Shown in pieces: positions 36,828-51,800 of a DNA stretch of 64,000 nucleotides. The first letter of the stretch is position 1, and the number at the start of each line of letters is the position of its first letter. Origin of the DNA: Tubiluchus corallicola (taxonomy: Eukaryota > Priapulida > Priapulimorpha > Priapulimorphida > Tubiluchidae); contig JAQGDQ010000179.1 in assembly GCA_030141605.1 (NCBI GenBank), positions 312,501 to 376,500 on the forward strand, in the 5' to 3' direction. A program made the position numbers and the translations under genes. Under the pieces are notes generated by a model. It saw nothing but the letters and a program-made list of their open reading frames with translations, searched no databases and was not told where the DNA came from.

Positions 36828-39800
36828 GGATGGATGGATGGATGGACTGACTGACTGACGGTCTGTCTGATTTATAAGAATCTTCTATATATAATGAGCA
36901 ATGGTAACATGGTTAAATGCTGCAGCAACTACACTATTGTATTTATAGGCATAAAAGAAAGCAACTGTTGTTATTAATTTTCTTGTTATTTCATTTAGAG
37001 TTTTCCTAAAAGATACGTCGTTGCTTTGCTAGGCTTTCTTGGCTTTTGCAATGTCTACACCCTTCGGGTGAATCTGAGTATTGCTATCGTTGCCATGACA
37101 TCTAATAAAACGCAGACCGATTCAAACGGCACTAATTACACGGTGAGTTCACTGATCAACGTGGAAGGCAACTCTTTCAGTTTTGAACACGATTGCTTTA
37201 TTGGTTTTAACTTCATTGCAAATGTAAAGGCATTTGGCAGCGTATTGAAATATGTACTTTATCAATAAATCTCTATAACGCATATAAAGGTTTGATAAAA
37301 TCAGGCCTTTAATCATAAAAAATTGCTTAACAGAAGTTGTGTAGCTGCTTTACTAATAAGAATGTACATAAAATTGTTTACTTTTTATATATAACTTATG
37401 TGTATAGTAGGTTAAACCTTACGTATTGTGCAAAGGTGAATGTAAGTAAGCACATTGCTTTGTATTTAATTTACATTAGTTAATAACTACAGCACATCGT
37501 GAAAATTAGAATTCAAAATGACCTATTTTAAATTTTAGCTTATTATGATAAATATATAAAAGTGATATGCTGAATGCTATGGTTAACATTTGATTTATAC
37601 AATCTCAATTTTCCAATGCTGTCTATGCTTTACACAGACGGAGAATCATCCTTAACATGCAATTGAAATGATAAAATAAACTCCATTTCTTTCCAACTAT
37701 TTGCTTTAAATATTTGTTTAATAAGGCATAAGCATTTATTTTCAATGCGTCTGCCGAAGTAGGAAAGATGCTGCATTTCCTGATAGACTATGAACTGATC
37801 GCTGTTACAGCCAAGGCCAAGCTTCCCATTACTGTCACCACATAATCATAACACACTGATAACCAGTAGGTCTAGTTGCTTCATACTACCAAAACCAGAA
37901 GTGATAGCTAAAAAGATAAATATAGTTTATTCTTTAAGGACATGATCCACATGAGATTACATAACAATGAAATATAAATTTTTTTAGGCAGTACTACAAC
38001 TTAAAAATTATGATAAAGACATACCGAATTTTATGACATTCTTTAAAAAAGCTACTGTCGTATAAAACATAATAAAATATGCAAAAGTATTATGGAATGT
38101 TAAAATTTTAAGTTGCTGCCGCGGCAGATGTGGATATAATACAGTATTCAGATTTGTGGCCGTTCAATTAAAATTTCTCTTAAAGGAGATTATTATTAAA
38201 ATGTCAATCACTGAAATAGTTTTGTTTATAGAGCGTACATTTCATTGCTATTTAGAAATTTCATTGGATCTGGTTAACTGGCAAGAACCTCTGCAATTTC
38301 ATGCCTGAATGGGAAAATTTAATTATTATTCCTTATGATATTAAAAAAGTGAATTCGATAACTTAGCTGGCATTCGGTTGCATGAGCTACATGAGTACTT
38401 GTCCCGTTTTTTCATTCCATTAGTTACCCCCTGCACTTGCCACTAATGCAAATTTATTTTACATTAACGTTTCTGCGCACTCCTGCTGTTTATTAGAATT
38501 GAATTCTTTTGAATCTGCAAAAGAAAATTGAGAGCTGAATTATTAACCTTCGTCTAACTTTGAACAACCTAAATTACTAAATGATTACAAATTGATTAGC
38601 TTTCTGGTAGAAGTTTCAGTTGCAAGCTGTAGGATTCTACAGTTTGCTCTGTGTGTATGTTACATAATTTGTAACATATACTTGCTTATCAAACATTGTT
38701 TTTGCATGGTTCATCCATTTTTCAAGGCTTTATTAACTTTTGGGCGATGTTAGATACTGTTTAAACAGCTTTTTTCGTATTAGTACTTGTCAAGATTGTG
38801 ATGTGAAAATGTTATATTTATAGCATCAAAGTCAAACTATTCATATATTTTCAAATTTATTGATTTTACACATATCATAACCACATTAATTGACACACAT
38901 ATTTCAAAGACAATATATAATCAGTAGGGTAAAAGCAATTAGGTGACAATGATCACTGTTATTAAAGAAAAATAATGCAGGGACACCTAAAAAATCGTGG
39001 CTAGTGGCAAGCTAGTCCAATCATAAGTATTTTTTATAATAATTTGTAAAACAGAATTTTCTCTGGTGTTAGTTGTTAGTATTTTTGTACACCATTATCC
39101 TAAGATTAAAAACTACTGCCTGTTCTAAGGAAACATATATGTATAAACACCTTTTGTTAACAAAAATATTAAATTAAAACTAGGAATTTTTTGCTATATT
39201 GTATTTAACTGTGCGAAAAACGAGGCACCATGCAAAGTCAGCACATGTTTTAAAGTTGATATCCAGAGAATTATGGTAGAAAACAGGACTATATTTTGGA
39301 TAAGTAAGCTAATCTAAAATTATGTGACAAAAATGGGAGTATTGTTTTGCATCTTTTTTCACAAGTGCTAAAACAAGGCATGTTATCAGGATAAATAATA
39401 TTATACAGTGTTTGTTCCTGATCTGAATAGTTGGTGTACTTAAAGTGCACATGATCATGTTTAGTTTATGCTATGATGCTATGACTTCTTTCTGAAAGGG
39501 TTTCAGTCTTTTTCATACTCATTTCACAATATCTCTACAACTTGAACTGCTTAAGCTTTGTGGAGCTTTGAAACAAATCCTTTATGTGTATTCATTTTTA
39601 TTACAGATATTTTTTAAACCATGACAATTGTGAATTTGTACATTGCATTTGTTGTGATTTGCCATTATGTCAGAGCAATTATTTTGACTAGTTGCTCACC
39701 TGAGGTTCTCATAATTATTGGTCTTTTGTAAATTGCTATTTTAGGAACCTGAGTTTGATTGGGATACCAGGCAACAAGGTTATATCCTAGGTTCATTTTT

Positions 39801-42800
39801 CTATGGGTACATAGTAACACAGATTCCCGCTGGTAAGTTGTTTGCTTGCGAATTTTATACATATATGTATGAACGTTTTGCTTATTAATTGTAGGTTGTA
39901 GTGTGAAAAAAGAATCTTTGGGTACATAATAGCAAGTATAGAACATGTGATGTTCAGCTTGCATAATTTAAGCAGGCTTATAACATGTAAAAGTGTCCAT
40001 GGAGGTATTATCTAGAATTCTAGATATTTTGACGTAATTCTGTTGTTTTGCTTGATATATATATATATTTATATATCGCATTTTTGCTCCTCCAATATGT
40101 ATTTCTGCATCACATTGCCATACTTATGGATCGAGATTTTTGTAAAAAAAACAACAGGAAAAAGTCTTTCCTAAAACTAACATCTTAAGTGTGAAATGCT
40201 TGGTGCTTTTTATGAAAAATTTGGATTACTGATGATTGCACTGAATTGCCGGAAACCTAACTGGCCTTTTATAAAGTGGAACATGCAGGTGGCTCACTGG
40301 TTCTACCCAACCGGTTTGATAGCTTTTCTTATATATAAACTATGAGTAACTGTTAGACATCTCATAAGATTCTACTGCGTCCCGGTCCTGTTGACTATAA
40401 TTTTAAATTTCTGTATTTCCTCCTCGTGTTTTTTATTTGCTGTGCTTTTATAGGCTAGTACTACAAAATCAGCAAGACCGTTAAAATGCCATAAGCCAGA
40501 TGGTATAGTCTAGTGGTAATGCCGGGAAGGTAGTGAGTTCGATACCAAAGACTTTAAGACTTTAAAAATGGTATCTGCTGTTGCCCTGCCTAGCACATAG
40601 TATTTGGGGTGAAAGTGGGGTAATACCAATGTAGGTGTAGTTTGTTTATTACAGTCGGCGATAAAAGCCATATTGCAGGCTTATGTTGTCTGTTGAATTT
40701 AAAGCCGACTTTAAATAAGGATTATTATTATCATTATCAAAAAAATTGTAAAGAACAGCTATCTATTTTAGTCCTGATATATTATATAACAGGGACACGA
40801 GCTAGCAAAGCAAATGAGTTAGAGCTTGTAGTACCTTTTAATTGAAAAAAGTCTTTGCTGATTTATTATTTCAAGCATTGATCCAAAGAGCTGAAATAAG
40901 TTACCAATGGAAATTAGAGCTTGTACAAATTTAAATTCTTTTAAAAGGAAACCAAAATTTGATCTTTTTAATCAGTATTTTAATGTTTTGTAGACTTTTT
41001 GTGATTTATAGATGGTTTAATTGTGCAATAGCTTTTTAGTTTTTTAATTACCTAATTATCTTTCAATATATGTACAGTATCTTTGAAAAAAATGATTGAA
41101 ACACCATTTTATAAATAAATACATTTTTATTATTATTACATTTTACCCTTGCTGATGCTTACATTTTCATATTTTAAAGTGTCTTCCTAATCAATATTGA
41201 CAATACTTATTTTACAGCGCTTATGCTGCAGTGGGTGATTATGCACTGCAAAGCAATCAAGGCATTACCACCTTCTAGGCATCTTAATGAGCCACTATTG
41301 ATTAGCTGCCTGGTGACAGAAAATAATTATTGTACATTTTTTTCCACCTTAGGGCTTTGTACACATTACATGTAAACGCAGTAGACTTTTATAGTAGCAT
41401 AGAGTGGACTACTGTTGACGAAGTGGCTGTCGTAACATTGATGAAAAAATCCCACTGTTGAGAAAAGAGGAAAAAACACGACATTTCCAACCTAGGCCGA
41501 ATTAAGACCTCCAGAGGCCCTAAGCACGGGAAAATCATGGTATCCCATATATGTGTAATTCAGAATAAAAACAATATTAAGCTGTAAAATGAAATTTTAT
41601 CTAGAGTAATTGCTAGGGCATCAACTTTACATTGCATAAAAAAGTGAAATTAGATTAAAAATACAGAGACGACTCTAAATCTTATAAAGGCACTGCCGTT
41701 CAGCAAACCTACATGCGAATTGCATAACAATAAACGTAATTTAGCTTATCACAAGAAATCTGCATGATATTATAGTGATCAAAACTTATCCTAGCAAACA
41801 TAGTGCAAACACTTTCATTTTCATTTCTTAAGGAAATTGACATGAGAGAAAAATGCAAATCCAAGAATTGAAAAATTTGTGTAACATTTTCTCTACAGAA
41901 ATGATTTCAACCTTTCAAGATTGTGGTGATCTAGAAAAGGACCGAGATGCTGGTCCTTTTCATATTGTAAACAAACACAAAAACCGCCACACATATTCCG
42001 ACATATTTTACTTTGGAGTAATTTGGAAAAACTGTATGGGGGGCTTATCTTCTCTTGAGGCCCTTGCTTATTTTGCTTAATGGTTAAAACAGGGCTATTT
42101 CCAACTACCTCTGTAGATTATTTTCATGTGAAAAAAAAACGCACTAGGTTACTAAAATTAACTTTTGGAGAGTGTTTTTTTTGTGCGTTGTGCTAACACA
42201 ATAAGATGTCACACTTAAAAAAGGATACAATAATTTTACAAAAATTTGGAAAAAAAATAGAAATGCGACAATTAAAAACCACAAAGGAGAAATACAGAAG
42301 CATAAAATCAGTGGTCACAGTCACAGAACATGAAGTGGGACACAGTAGAATCATATGAGATGTATAACAAGGACTTGATGCACCTGTAAATGTTCAAGAG
42401 TAAACTGTTTGTAAAATCTACCATATCATTCACTAACACTGGAAACACCACTAAATAAAATGAAACATTCAATATTGTATATATGTTATTGTTGTGTAAG
42501 TTAACTATACCGTACTTATTGTATATTTTTTTCCTTAAATTTAACTATCGCTGTTTTGTTTTTTTGTTCATATGATTTTTTTCTTATACCTAATTTTAGT
42601 TTTTTTTCTAGTAATTTTGTGGTGCTTATAGCTTTTATTTTGTTAATAAAAGAAGGGTAGCTGACCTGATGGTTTCACTACGCTTTCTCTTGCACCCACT
42701 TAATTATTTCTTAATATATTTCGCAGAAATGTATTCCTTTTACTTTAGAGGAAATTTTATATGTTTAATCAGTTGTGCAAATGTTGTATGAAATGTGTAT

Positions 42801-45800
42801 TAGAAGAGGTCAATAAACATATCTGTGTCTATGTCATGGCTTATATACAAGAAAAAGTTGTCAAACCGGTTAGGCAGAAGACAACAACAGAATGTTCATT
42901 AGCAACCCAGGAAGTTGAAAGGGGAAGACAAAAAAGTAAGACCATATGTGGTCTACATTAGTCAGAAAAAAATGATGAATGCAAAATAAACAAAGGCCTA
43001 AAGATCATATCATAGTAAGATGAGCATGACCTAAATTTGGCACAGTGAACTTAGATATGAATTTCTCTCTTCACTCTTGTAGGCTGGCTTGCGTCTAAAG
43101 TTGGTGGAAAGGTCTTGCTAGGTTCAGGCGTTTTCGTAGCCGCCCTTTTTACAGTAGTCACTCCAATTTGTGCAGAGACTAGCATCTACTTGCTGATTGC
43201 TTGCCGTGTTCTGGAAGGCCTGTTTGAGGTAATTAATTAACCAATTAATTTAACGATTACATAATTAAACCACCTAGTTATCTTTATTTATTGAAAAGAT
43301 TGAGTATTTTTGAAGATCTGCTTTCCCCCTGTTAAGGGGTACTGTTTTGGTGGCTTAAGTACTTTTTTATTTGATTTACTGCAAATAAGTTTAAAAAAGA
43401 CACAATTGGCCCAAAATGAGGGATTAATTTAGATTTGTGTTTTAACTATAAATTGTTTTTAGTCGTTTGTAAAGCATCCTACAATTTAAGGTGTAGCTAT
43501 CTGTCGTCCATGCAGTTGACTTATATATAGGCTTACATGCCAAAATGAGCTGCTATAAAATTTGATTTGAAAGGTTGACGTAATTCAAAAAGATATATTA
43601 TATTTGTTCCACTGATATGAGCATTTCATTATGCTGGAATGAGCTGATAATTAATTAGATTTGAATACGCTGACATAGCCGAATAGGATCTTTGTCCAGC
43701 GGCTACTCAGTGCAGTTCTTGATAAAATGCTTATAGAAGTACATATTTGTTGTACAAATAAATTATAATTAATTTTTCTTGTTTTCTGCTTTGAAATGTA
43801 GGCAATGAAAATGTTTTTAGTGCAGGTAAAGTTATTATGCTTGTGTTTTTGAATTTCTGAATTTTTAGTCATTTGGTAAGGTGAAAGGATTAGTCACCTG
43901 TTGTACAGTGACCGTTTGATGATTCCCATGTTTATAATGCCATTGCAGTGTAGCAAACGAATGTAGCGAGATTACAGTAATTTATTGTATCATAGAAGTA
44001 AATCGTTTTCACAGAATCACAATACTGCTTGATTGACCTATTATGTATTTGTCTTTGCTTGCTTGCACACTTCGCAATTAAGCAGTATGGCACTGCCATC
44101 GTTCATTATTGTTAGTTTATGTCCAAACAATAACATTTTTAGGTTTGAGCTTGATAATAAATCTGTTGAAGAGACGTTCATGAAAAATTCAGATATCTTG
44201 TTATGCTGGCACTCTGAAGAAACAAAGACATTTGATGGTTTATTCAACAATTGAATGCTGTGTTTGCTTTTGGGTGTATATTGAAGATTTTGCTGCTGAT
44301 ACATTCTGCACTACAGGATATTTTTGCATTATAATAAATATTTAAAACAGCTTATTGCCTTGAACTTATTTGACATTGTTTATTTTTATTGAAATCTGCA
44401 TTCCAGGGCGTGGCTTACCCATCAATGCATCAGCTGTGGTCAAACTGGGCCCCTCCATTAGAACGGACTAAATTGACTACTATAGCTTTCTCAGGTAAAA
44501 TATTAACATAGTTGCTACTTATATATAAATGCTGCTTTTCATGCTATTTGTTCCTGTATACAGTAGCAAGTAAAAAAAACAAAAAATGGTTTGATTAAAA
44601 TTATTAAAAATATGTAATAAGCAATTTTGTTAGTGATCATTAAAAAATTTAGTGGAATCACGATGATTAGAAAATTTTTGATTCCGATCCCGATCACGTT
44701 CAATTTTCAGAGCTGGCTGCAATCACGATCACAATTGTGATCAAATAATCTAATACTTAATATACATAAATTCACAAATTAAAGCAAATGGGTATTTTTT
44801 GACAAGATTCATACTTGGCGCTCAACTGTTTTGTACAAAGCACACAATTGTTTCATTAAGTTGAGTATACTTTCATTCTTGGTACAGCAGTCTTGGCATC
44901 CACTATTATAATAATGTTAGAAACCTTCATATTGCAATTTTGACAACTGTAACAGATGTGTGGTTGACAATATTGCAAAAAACTGAATAAGAATTCTAAA
45001 AATTTCTTTGAAATCATTTGTTCAATCACAGAATTTGATCACGATACTGATCGCAATCATTTTCGATTACAATCCTGGTAATAAGCAAATGATCTATTAT
45101 TGTTAAAGGAAAGCCAAACGATTGATTAGACTCATTTTAATTTACTGTCCAAAAGGTACATTTTCTTGCCTTTTAAAGTTAGCAATTGTTCCTAGTATTT
45201 GAATAATTACCTTGGAAAGTTAATTAACAGCAACTGAACACAGCTGTCACTAACATCACAAACTAACCACAGTTTGCGCAATGGTAGGCATCTTCCCTGC
45301 ATGTCAGGCAAGTTTGCGTAAGCGAAGATTGTTATAACATTGATGTGATGTCACGTAAATGAGCTCTACTTCACAGACGAACACTGCAGTTTATTATCAT
45401 GCTTATCAGGTACCGCATCTATTTGTCAGCAACACGAATGTGACAAAAAGGCGCCATTGCCAGTCTTCACAATTCGCTGAGCCATGTCTTTGAAAGTTTA
45501 ACAAAATTTAACTTTTCGAGATAATTATTATTTAATCTAAGCTTTGACTTAAAAAAAGCTGTTATTGTTTTCACTATTTTAGAGAATACTTTATTTTGGA
45601 CTAATGTCTACACAATCGTCTGGTTTTCCTTTCAGAAAAAGCTAAACATTAAGTGAGTCTATTACTATTCGTTATGATTTTTTTGGCTCATCTAAACTTA
45701 TTTTAATTATCTGTTGAAGGGGATGCATGCATGTGCATGTGTGTTTATGATACAGTTGGTTGTAATATCATTTCTTGCTAAGACGTTTGCTTCATTAGCA

Positions 45801-48800
45801 CTAATTTAATTAAACTTTTAAGGTTCTTATGTGGGAACAGTTGTGGCTCTACTATTGTCTGGTGTATTAGCAGAAAATGTCGGTTGGCAATCTGTCTTCT
45901 ATTTCTTTGGTAAGTTCGCTTGCCCCTGTTTCTCCACGGTAAGGATTTACCGTGAAATATCTCTTGTAGCTGTGTTGAAATAATTTTATATATTTGTGGA
46001 ATTGTGAGATTTCCGAAGAAAGCCCAGTCGCACTTTGTTAATATTTTGGTTTGGTTGTAGAAACGTCTCATGAGACCTAGCAGCATAAAGCATTTTCGTT
46101 TGGCTATGCACACCCGCAGTTGCTGTAGGTCAAAGGTTAAGTGTACCACAGCAATGCATCTTAGCTACAACCGTCAAGTGATGTGTGGGTAAAGCAAAGC
46201 CATCTGCCATGTTAATTCAGTAACGTCAGTTGTTGTACGTGAACTTTACTTAATTATGCATTAGCATGATTTATTAGCAGGATCTTGCTTGGGAACAAGA
46301 AGAAGTGAACTAGGTAAGGTTCTAGCTATCTGTTAAAACTGTTACCATTACGATAGCATGGGATGCGAGACGTTATCAAGTGTACATAAATGCGTTGTCT
46401 GGTACAGTTAACCTTCGACCTTTTCACGATCATCATCAATTGGTGGAACTGTGAAAGGGCTTATTACGAATTCAATGATCATTTATACTCTGTGTTGGCT
46501 AATTCGTCTTAACCTGTGACAGTTATTCCGTGTCATCAGTATTACCAAGGAGCTCAACTTGCATTTACTGCTTTGCCGTATTTAGTGACTCTTAAAACAT
46601 GCATGTGGAAGCTAAATTTATCAACTGACATAACTGAATTGTAGAATTGATAGAACTGAAAAGCTGAGAGACTGTTATTCTGTTTTAGAATGATTACTGA
46701 TCATCTTAGACACAGTAAAAGTGTATATAATTATTGTTCGATTGTAATTAGTGAAAACTGTGTAAGAGGACAATCTATTAAGGAATGTATCTCTACTATA
46801 GAGTTTTTAATAAAACTGTCCAGAAACAATTTTCTCATTTGTTTACTTTGCATAGCAGCTTACTTATCTGTCATAGCAACACATACATTATGAACACTCC
46901 TGCACTTTAATATTGCACTTAGAGTTGCATAGACTGCCAGCTCTTAACAAACTGAATGAAACTCATCAGCATTGTTTGTTTACTGTGATTTTTTACATAT
47001 TAGTATAAAATGTACAAACTCTGCGTCAGAATTTATTTGCAGCAACTACTGTTCCTTAGGTGTAAATTTGGTACACTAAAAGAATTATTTTCCGCTTCTT
47101 AGCTATGCAGCTTAGCTAGTGCATTTTCTGCTCTTTCAATATATAATATGTGGCCACAAGAATCATAGAAAAATATTTACTGTAATTTACAGTAAAGGTT
47201 CTACCATTCACAAAAATTTTACCATCTTGTTTAATAACTAAGCCAAGAAAAATGCACGACTCAGATTCATACTCCTCCATTTCTCACAGATTTGTGTTGC
47301 AAATTTAGAGTAAATCTTTGTGTTTTTTATAGCTAAATAAATCGTTCGGCTCAGTTCATAATGCAAAATATCATTGGCTGTGAGAAAAATTTTCTTCACT
47401 TTCATTATTGTTTACACAGGCAGCAAAAATAAGACTTAGGTACCCTTATAGTATAGCCATCAGATGTCTGAATACCTCATGGTTAAAATTCATGTTTTTG
47501 CCTTTTTCTGCCAGATTTCTTAATTGTTTACTTGTGTGCTTCTTTTATGAAAGAGACCTATATGCACTGAGAACTTGCTTTTGTAATTCAGGTGTTCTAG
47601 CTGTTGTATGGTTCATAGTCTGGGGCTATGTTGTTGTGGAATATCCCTATGATCATCCTACAATAAGCAATGAGGAACTGGAATACATTCAGGCTAGCAT
47701 TGGTTTTACTCATCAGCAAGTTGTTGTGAGTATCTTCGTGTGTTTTTTCTTGATTATGTTGTTGCTACTTCTTTTTTATCTATTTATGCCACAGAAATGA
47801 AATTTAACTCTCCAAGGAAAGTGTTATTGTCTTGTGTTTGACTTGTCAGGGTTAGTTCATAACATGGAAAAATTGCTAAGTGTCATAAAAGGAATTTACT
47901 GAGCGGTCAAAGGTATCAAAATTATCGTACAACAAACTAAACCTGGGAAGCAGCCAGAGTATCCAATAAGCTTGTGAGTGGTATTACAGTCAATAATCAG
48001 TTCTTAATAAGTTGAGTCTGCAAAATGTTGACATGAAATTTATTTAAAAATACTGACATGTTTCTTGCGAAAGAGCATTCTCAAGGTAAACTGCAGTTAA
48101 AACTAAGTTGATGCGTCGTGTCTGATTTATTTCATTGCTGTTATAAACACTAAGTAGTCACTTCTTTACTCTTGATGTCATTTCTAGCTGTGGTCATCTC
48201 CATACTCTTAATGTCATTGCTAGCTGCACTGGCCTCCATGCTCTTGTCATTTCTAGCTGTGATTGCCTCCTTTAATATCTAATTGCCTCCTTTAATATCT
48301 AATTGCTAGAAACATTTTGGAATTATTATAAGTGATAAATGCATATTGTTTATTATACTTCAAAATGAGTTAGAATCTGAAAAGTCATCCTGCTTTCCTT
48401 TAATTCTATGAGTCATGTTAGTGTAAGGTTAGCAGCAAATAAGGTGTCATGTTATAAATGTATTTACTTGCTTGATTTTTGTTTGTTTCAGGGCCAGAAT
48501 CCGCCATGGAGCAGGCTGTTTACCTCACTGCCAGTATGGGCTATAGTGCTTGCTCATTTTGCTGCAAACTGGGGATTCTACACGCTTCTTACAACTTTGC
48601 CGATGTTCTTACATGATGTGTTCAAATTTCAGTTGGACTTAGTAAGTTTTCACTGTCATATAGCTGAACATTTGTGAGTGCAGGTGCCATTTTAACGAAA
48701 TATCAAATACTGTTCTAACAGTAAAGTAATACTAGCCTACAGTTACAATATAAATCATAGTATCCTTTGATGTAAAATCATTTGCATTGGATATCCCTTT

Positions 48801-51800
48801 ACAGACAAATGTTATAGTTTTAGCTTTTTTCATCACCCATGGAAATTTCAGGCTCCGATTAACCAAAATTTAAAAATAAGCCAATTAGTTAGAATTATTA
48901 TGTGAGTGTCTAACATTGGAAGTGCTGAATTCAATTGGTCATAAGAGATGAACTTTGGACTGCCTTAACCACTTTGACATGCTGTGACTTAATGTTATAA
49001 GACCCATGGTGGTGTGAACTGAAAGGCTCCTCATTCAAATTTAGGATGCATCCCAACTTTTTTCATTTTCTATCATTCCGGTTTGGTAATTTTATTAATT
49101 GTGAGTTTGTAACATACAAGTATTCGCAGTTCAACGTAATAAAATATCATTTAGAGTGATATGCAGAGTCAATAAAAACCTGAAGCCACAGAATTGGGCC
49201 AGTTTTGTAAGCTTGTTCCAATCCTATAAAGTTTATAAACTGATTATTTTATAATGATATTACTAAAAGTATGTCACTGATAGGTCTGACCTAATATCAG
49301 GTGTCTGGATTATGTATTTGTTTTATTGTTTTTCTTTCAGGCATCAATAAATAAATATGTATGTTAAAATTTTATAAACAAAGCTTGAACAAGAAAAATT
49401 TACATTATACTAAATTATGTTACACCTACTATGTAAATTTCATTAAATTAAATTATAAACACTATTAAATTCTAAGATGTAATGTGAAGGTGATATTTTT
49501 TAGGATTGACAGAGCAGTTGTCTGTGTTGTAACAATATTTAAATTGCTCAAGAGTCCTGTTTTTGTTGCAGGCTGGTTTTGCTTCTGCCTGCCCATACTT
49601 TGTGATGGCACTGGCAATTGTGGGCGGTGGTTATGTGGCTGATCTCATCCGTAAAAGGGGAACTTTTAACACCACAAATGTGCGCAAGATATTCAACTGC
49701 GGCGGTACGTATACGCGTCTATATAGTTGTGATTCTGATGCAAGTACTCGTTGTAAAAAAACATGTTAAACAGCTTAAGGGCTGCAGTGTTGTTGTATTA
49801 TTAAGTTAAATACCATCTTTTTAAAGCCTCCCTTTTCATGATTTATCGTTGGAAAATAATTATACTTTGTATCGCTTGACTGATTCTTAACCATTAGTTA
49901 TTGTAGGTATTATTGGTACCAGCTATAGGCTTGTACAGCTATTATCATGGAAGCTATTATATACGAAACTTTTTTCAGCTATTTTTTACAAAACTTCATT
50001 GTAGACGATCTGTACAGAAAATCAAAATGAAAAGTGCACTTGTATAGACAAACCTGATCCAAATGGTTTCCACAATTCCACGTGGGAAATGCTTTTGGTC
50101 TGATACAGTCGCTATTAGAGACGATCTTTTTTTTGCTATAACAAAGTAATTATTAAACAAAAAAGTAGTTTATTTAATACTGAGTGATCCAGCTTATTTT
50201 CCAACATTGCACAGACTTGGTTTAGAGCAGCTTCGGTCATACTAATAAACATGTACGACTTTCATTCAAAACTTTCATTATTCTCATTGATTTATAAGGC
50301 TACGGCTATGCTATCACTAATAACAAGTGCAGCTAATAGCACCACTTTTGCCAGTAGCAATTATGTGATTGTTTGAAACTGCAGTCCTGTGTGTTTGGGG
50401 AAATTCTGCTATAAGTATAACAGTGTGATCAAAATGTATGTATTATTAATTAATCTAGATTGTATGTTTTATAGCATTTGTCTGTCAGACGATTTTCATG
50501 GTGATGGCTGCCTATACTATGACTCCAGCTGCTGCTGTTTCCTGCATCACTCTGGCTGTTGGTTTTGGCGGAATTGCATGGTCAGGTTTTAGCGTGAACC
50601 ACCTCGACATTGCTCCTCAGGTTAGCTTAGTTTCACCTAGTTATATTTTTTGTTTAAATTCCATTAAAGAAAAACAGGATAATTTTGCATATCCCACCCC
50701 ATCTTGAAGTACGGTAAAAAGTATACATTTTAACACCTATAATAATGCCAAAGCATTTCTGATAATTAAATGGTAGGTTAAAAACTTAATTAATGGGGTG
50801 GGAGCCCAACTGTAGATGACATCACAAGTGAACATAATTTTCAACAACACGAGTGCGTTACACGTGTTTGTGAAAATAAGAATTGAAGTATACTGCTGCT
50901 ATACAACATTCTGCATGATGTACAAAAACTTAGTAAATTTTAAGTTTAAAATTGAAATTTCATAAACTCGGCTGTGCTCATACATGAGCTCTCGAACCTG
51001 TGCACTACATCACAACCGAACCTCTGAATTGAGAGGTGCAGCATCTGCTTTTTGTGCAACATGTTTCATTGATCCAGGCGCTAGTGCTCATCTAACTAGC
51101 AAATGCATGCAACCATGAAGAACTAGTGGCGTGAACATAAAATTATATTTGTGTTGTAATAATTGTTTCATGTGACCCATTCTTGAAGAACCCAGCCTGT
51201 TTCTTTTCAATTTTTTATAGATTAGATGTTTTGTGCTGCAGTTTAAGATTTGGTCTGGTTTTCCTTTAAGCCAATTTGTAAATAATTACCAAGTACCACG
51301 TAAAAAATTATGAAGTATGGCAAGTGTAGATGGCAACTTTAGGAAAATAGGGCACTTGTGTTATGTCTCTCATGCATAGCAAAGAGGTTAATGAATTTAA
51401 GTAACATGTGAGGCAAGCAATTAAGCATTACAATTATGAAGACAGCTATTCAATTCATTTGCTTGCATTGCAGTTTGTAACTAAAAGTTGTGCTAACCTC
51501 TCATTGCTTATTATAAATATACCTATGGTGCCAAATGGTCATCAACATGTTTTGACAATTAACACCATTTCAAGTTGTTTTTGAATTATTGTTCAAACAC
51601 AACTATTAAATTAAACATACAAACTATTAAGTTAATTTTGATTCGTAACTGTTGGCACCTATAACAACACATAATAAATGAGTTACAATAAATGTGTTAA
51701 GTTTGCCACTAAGCAAAATCTGACATTTCATCAGTGTCGGCTTTTTAATTATAAATCTGATTAAAATTGTACTTGCTTTCATGGAGGCACTGTGCATAAT

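Noticed and set aside
41505-42100. Possible MITE with GAGGCCCT-type ends
   Set aside because: The ends match only weakly and the 75-codon frame inside has no homology.
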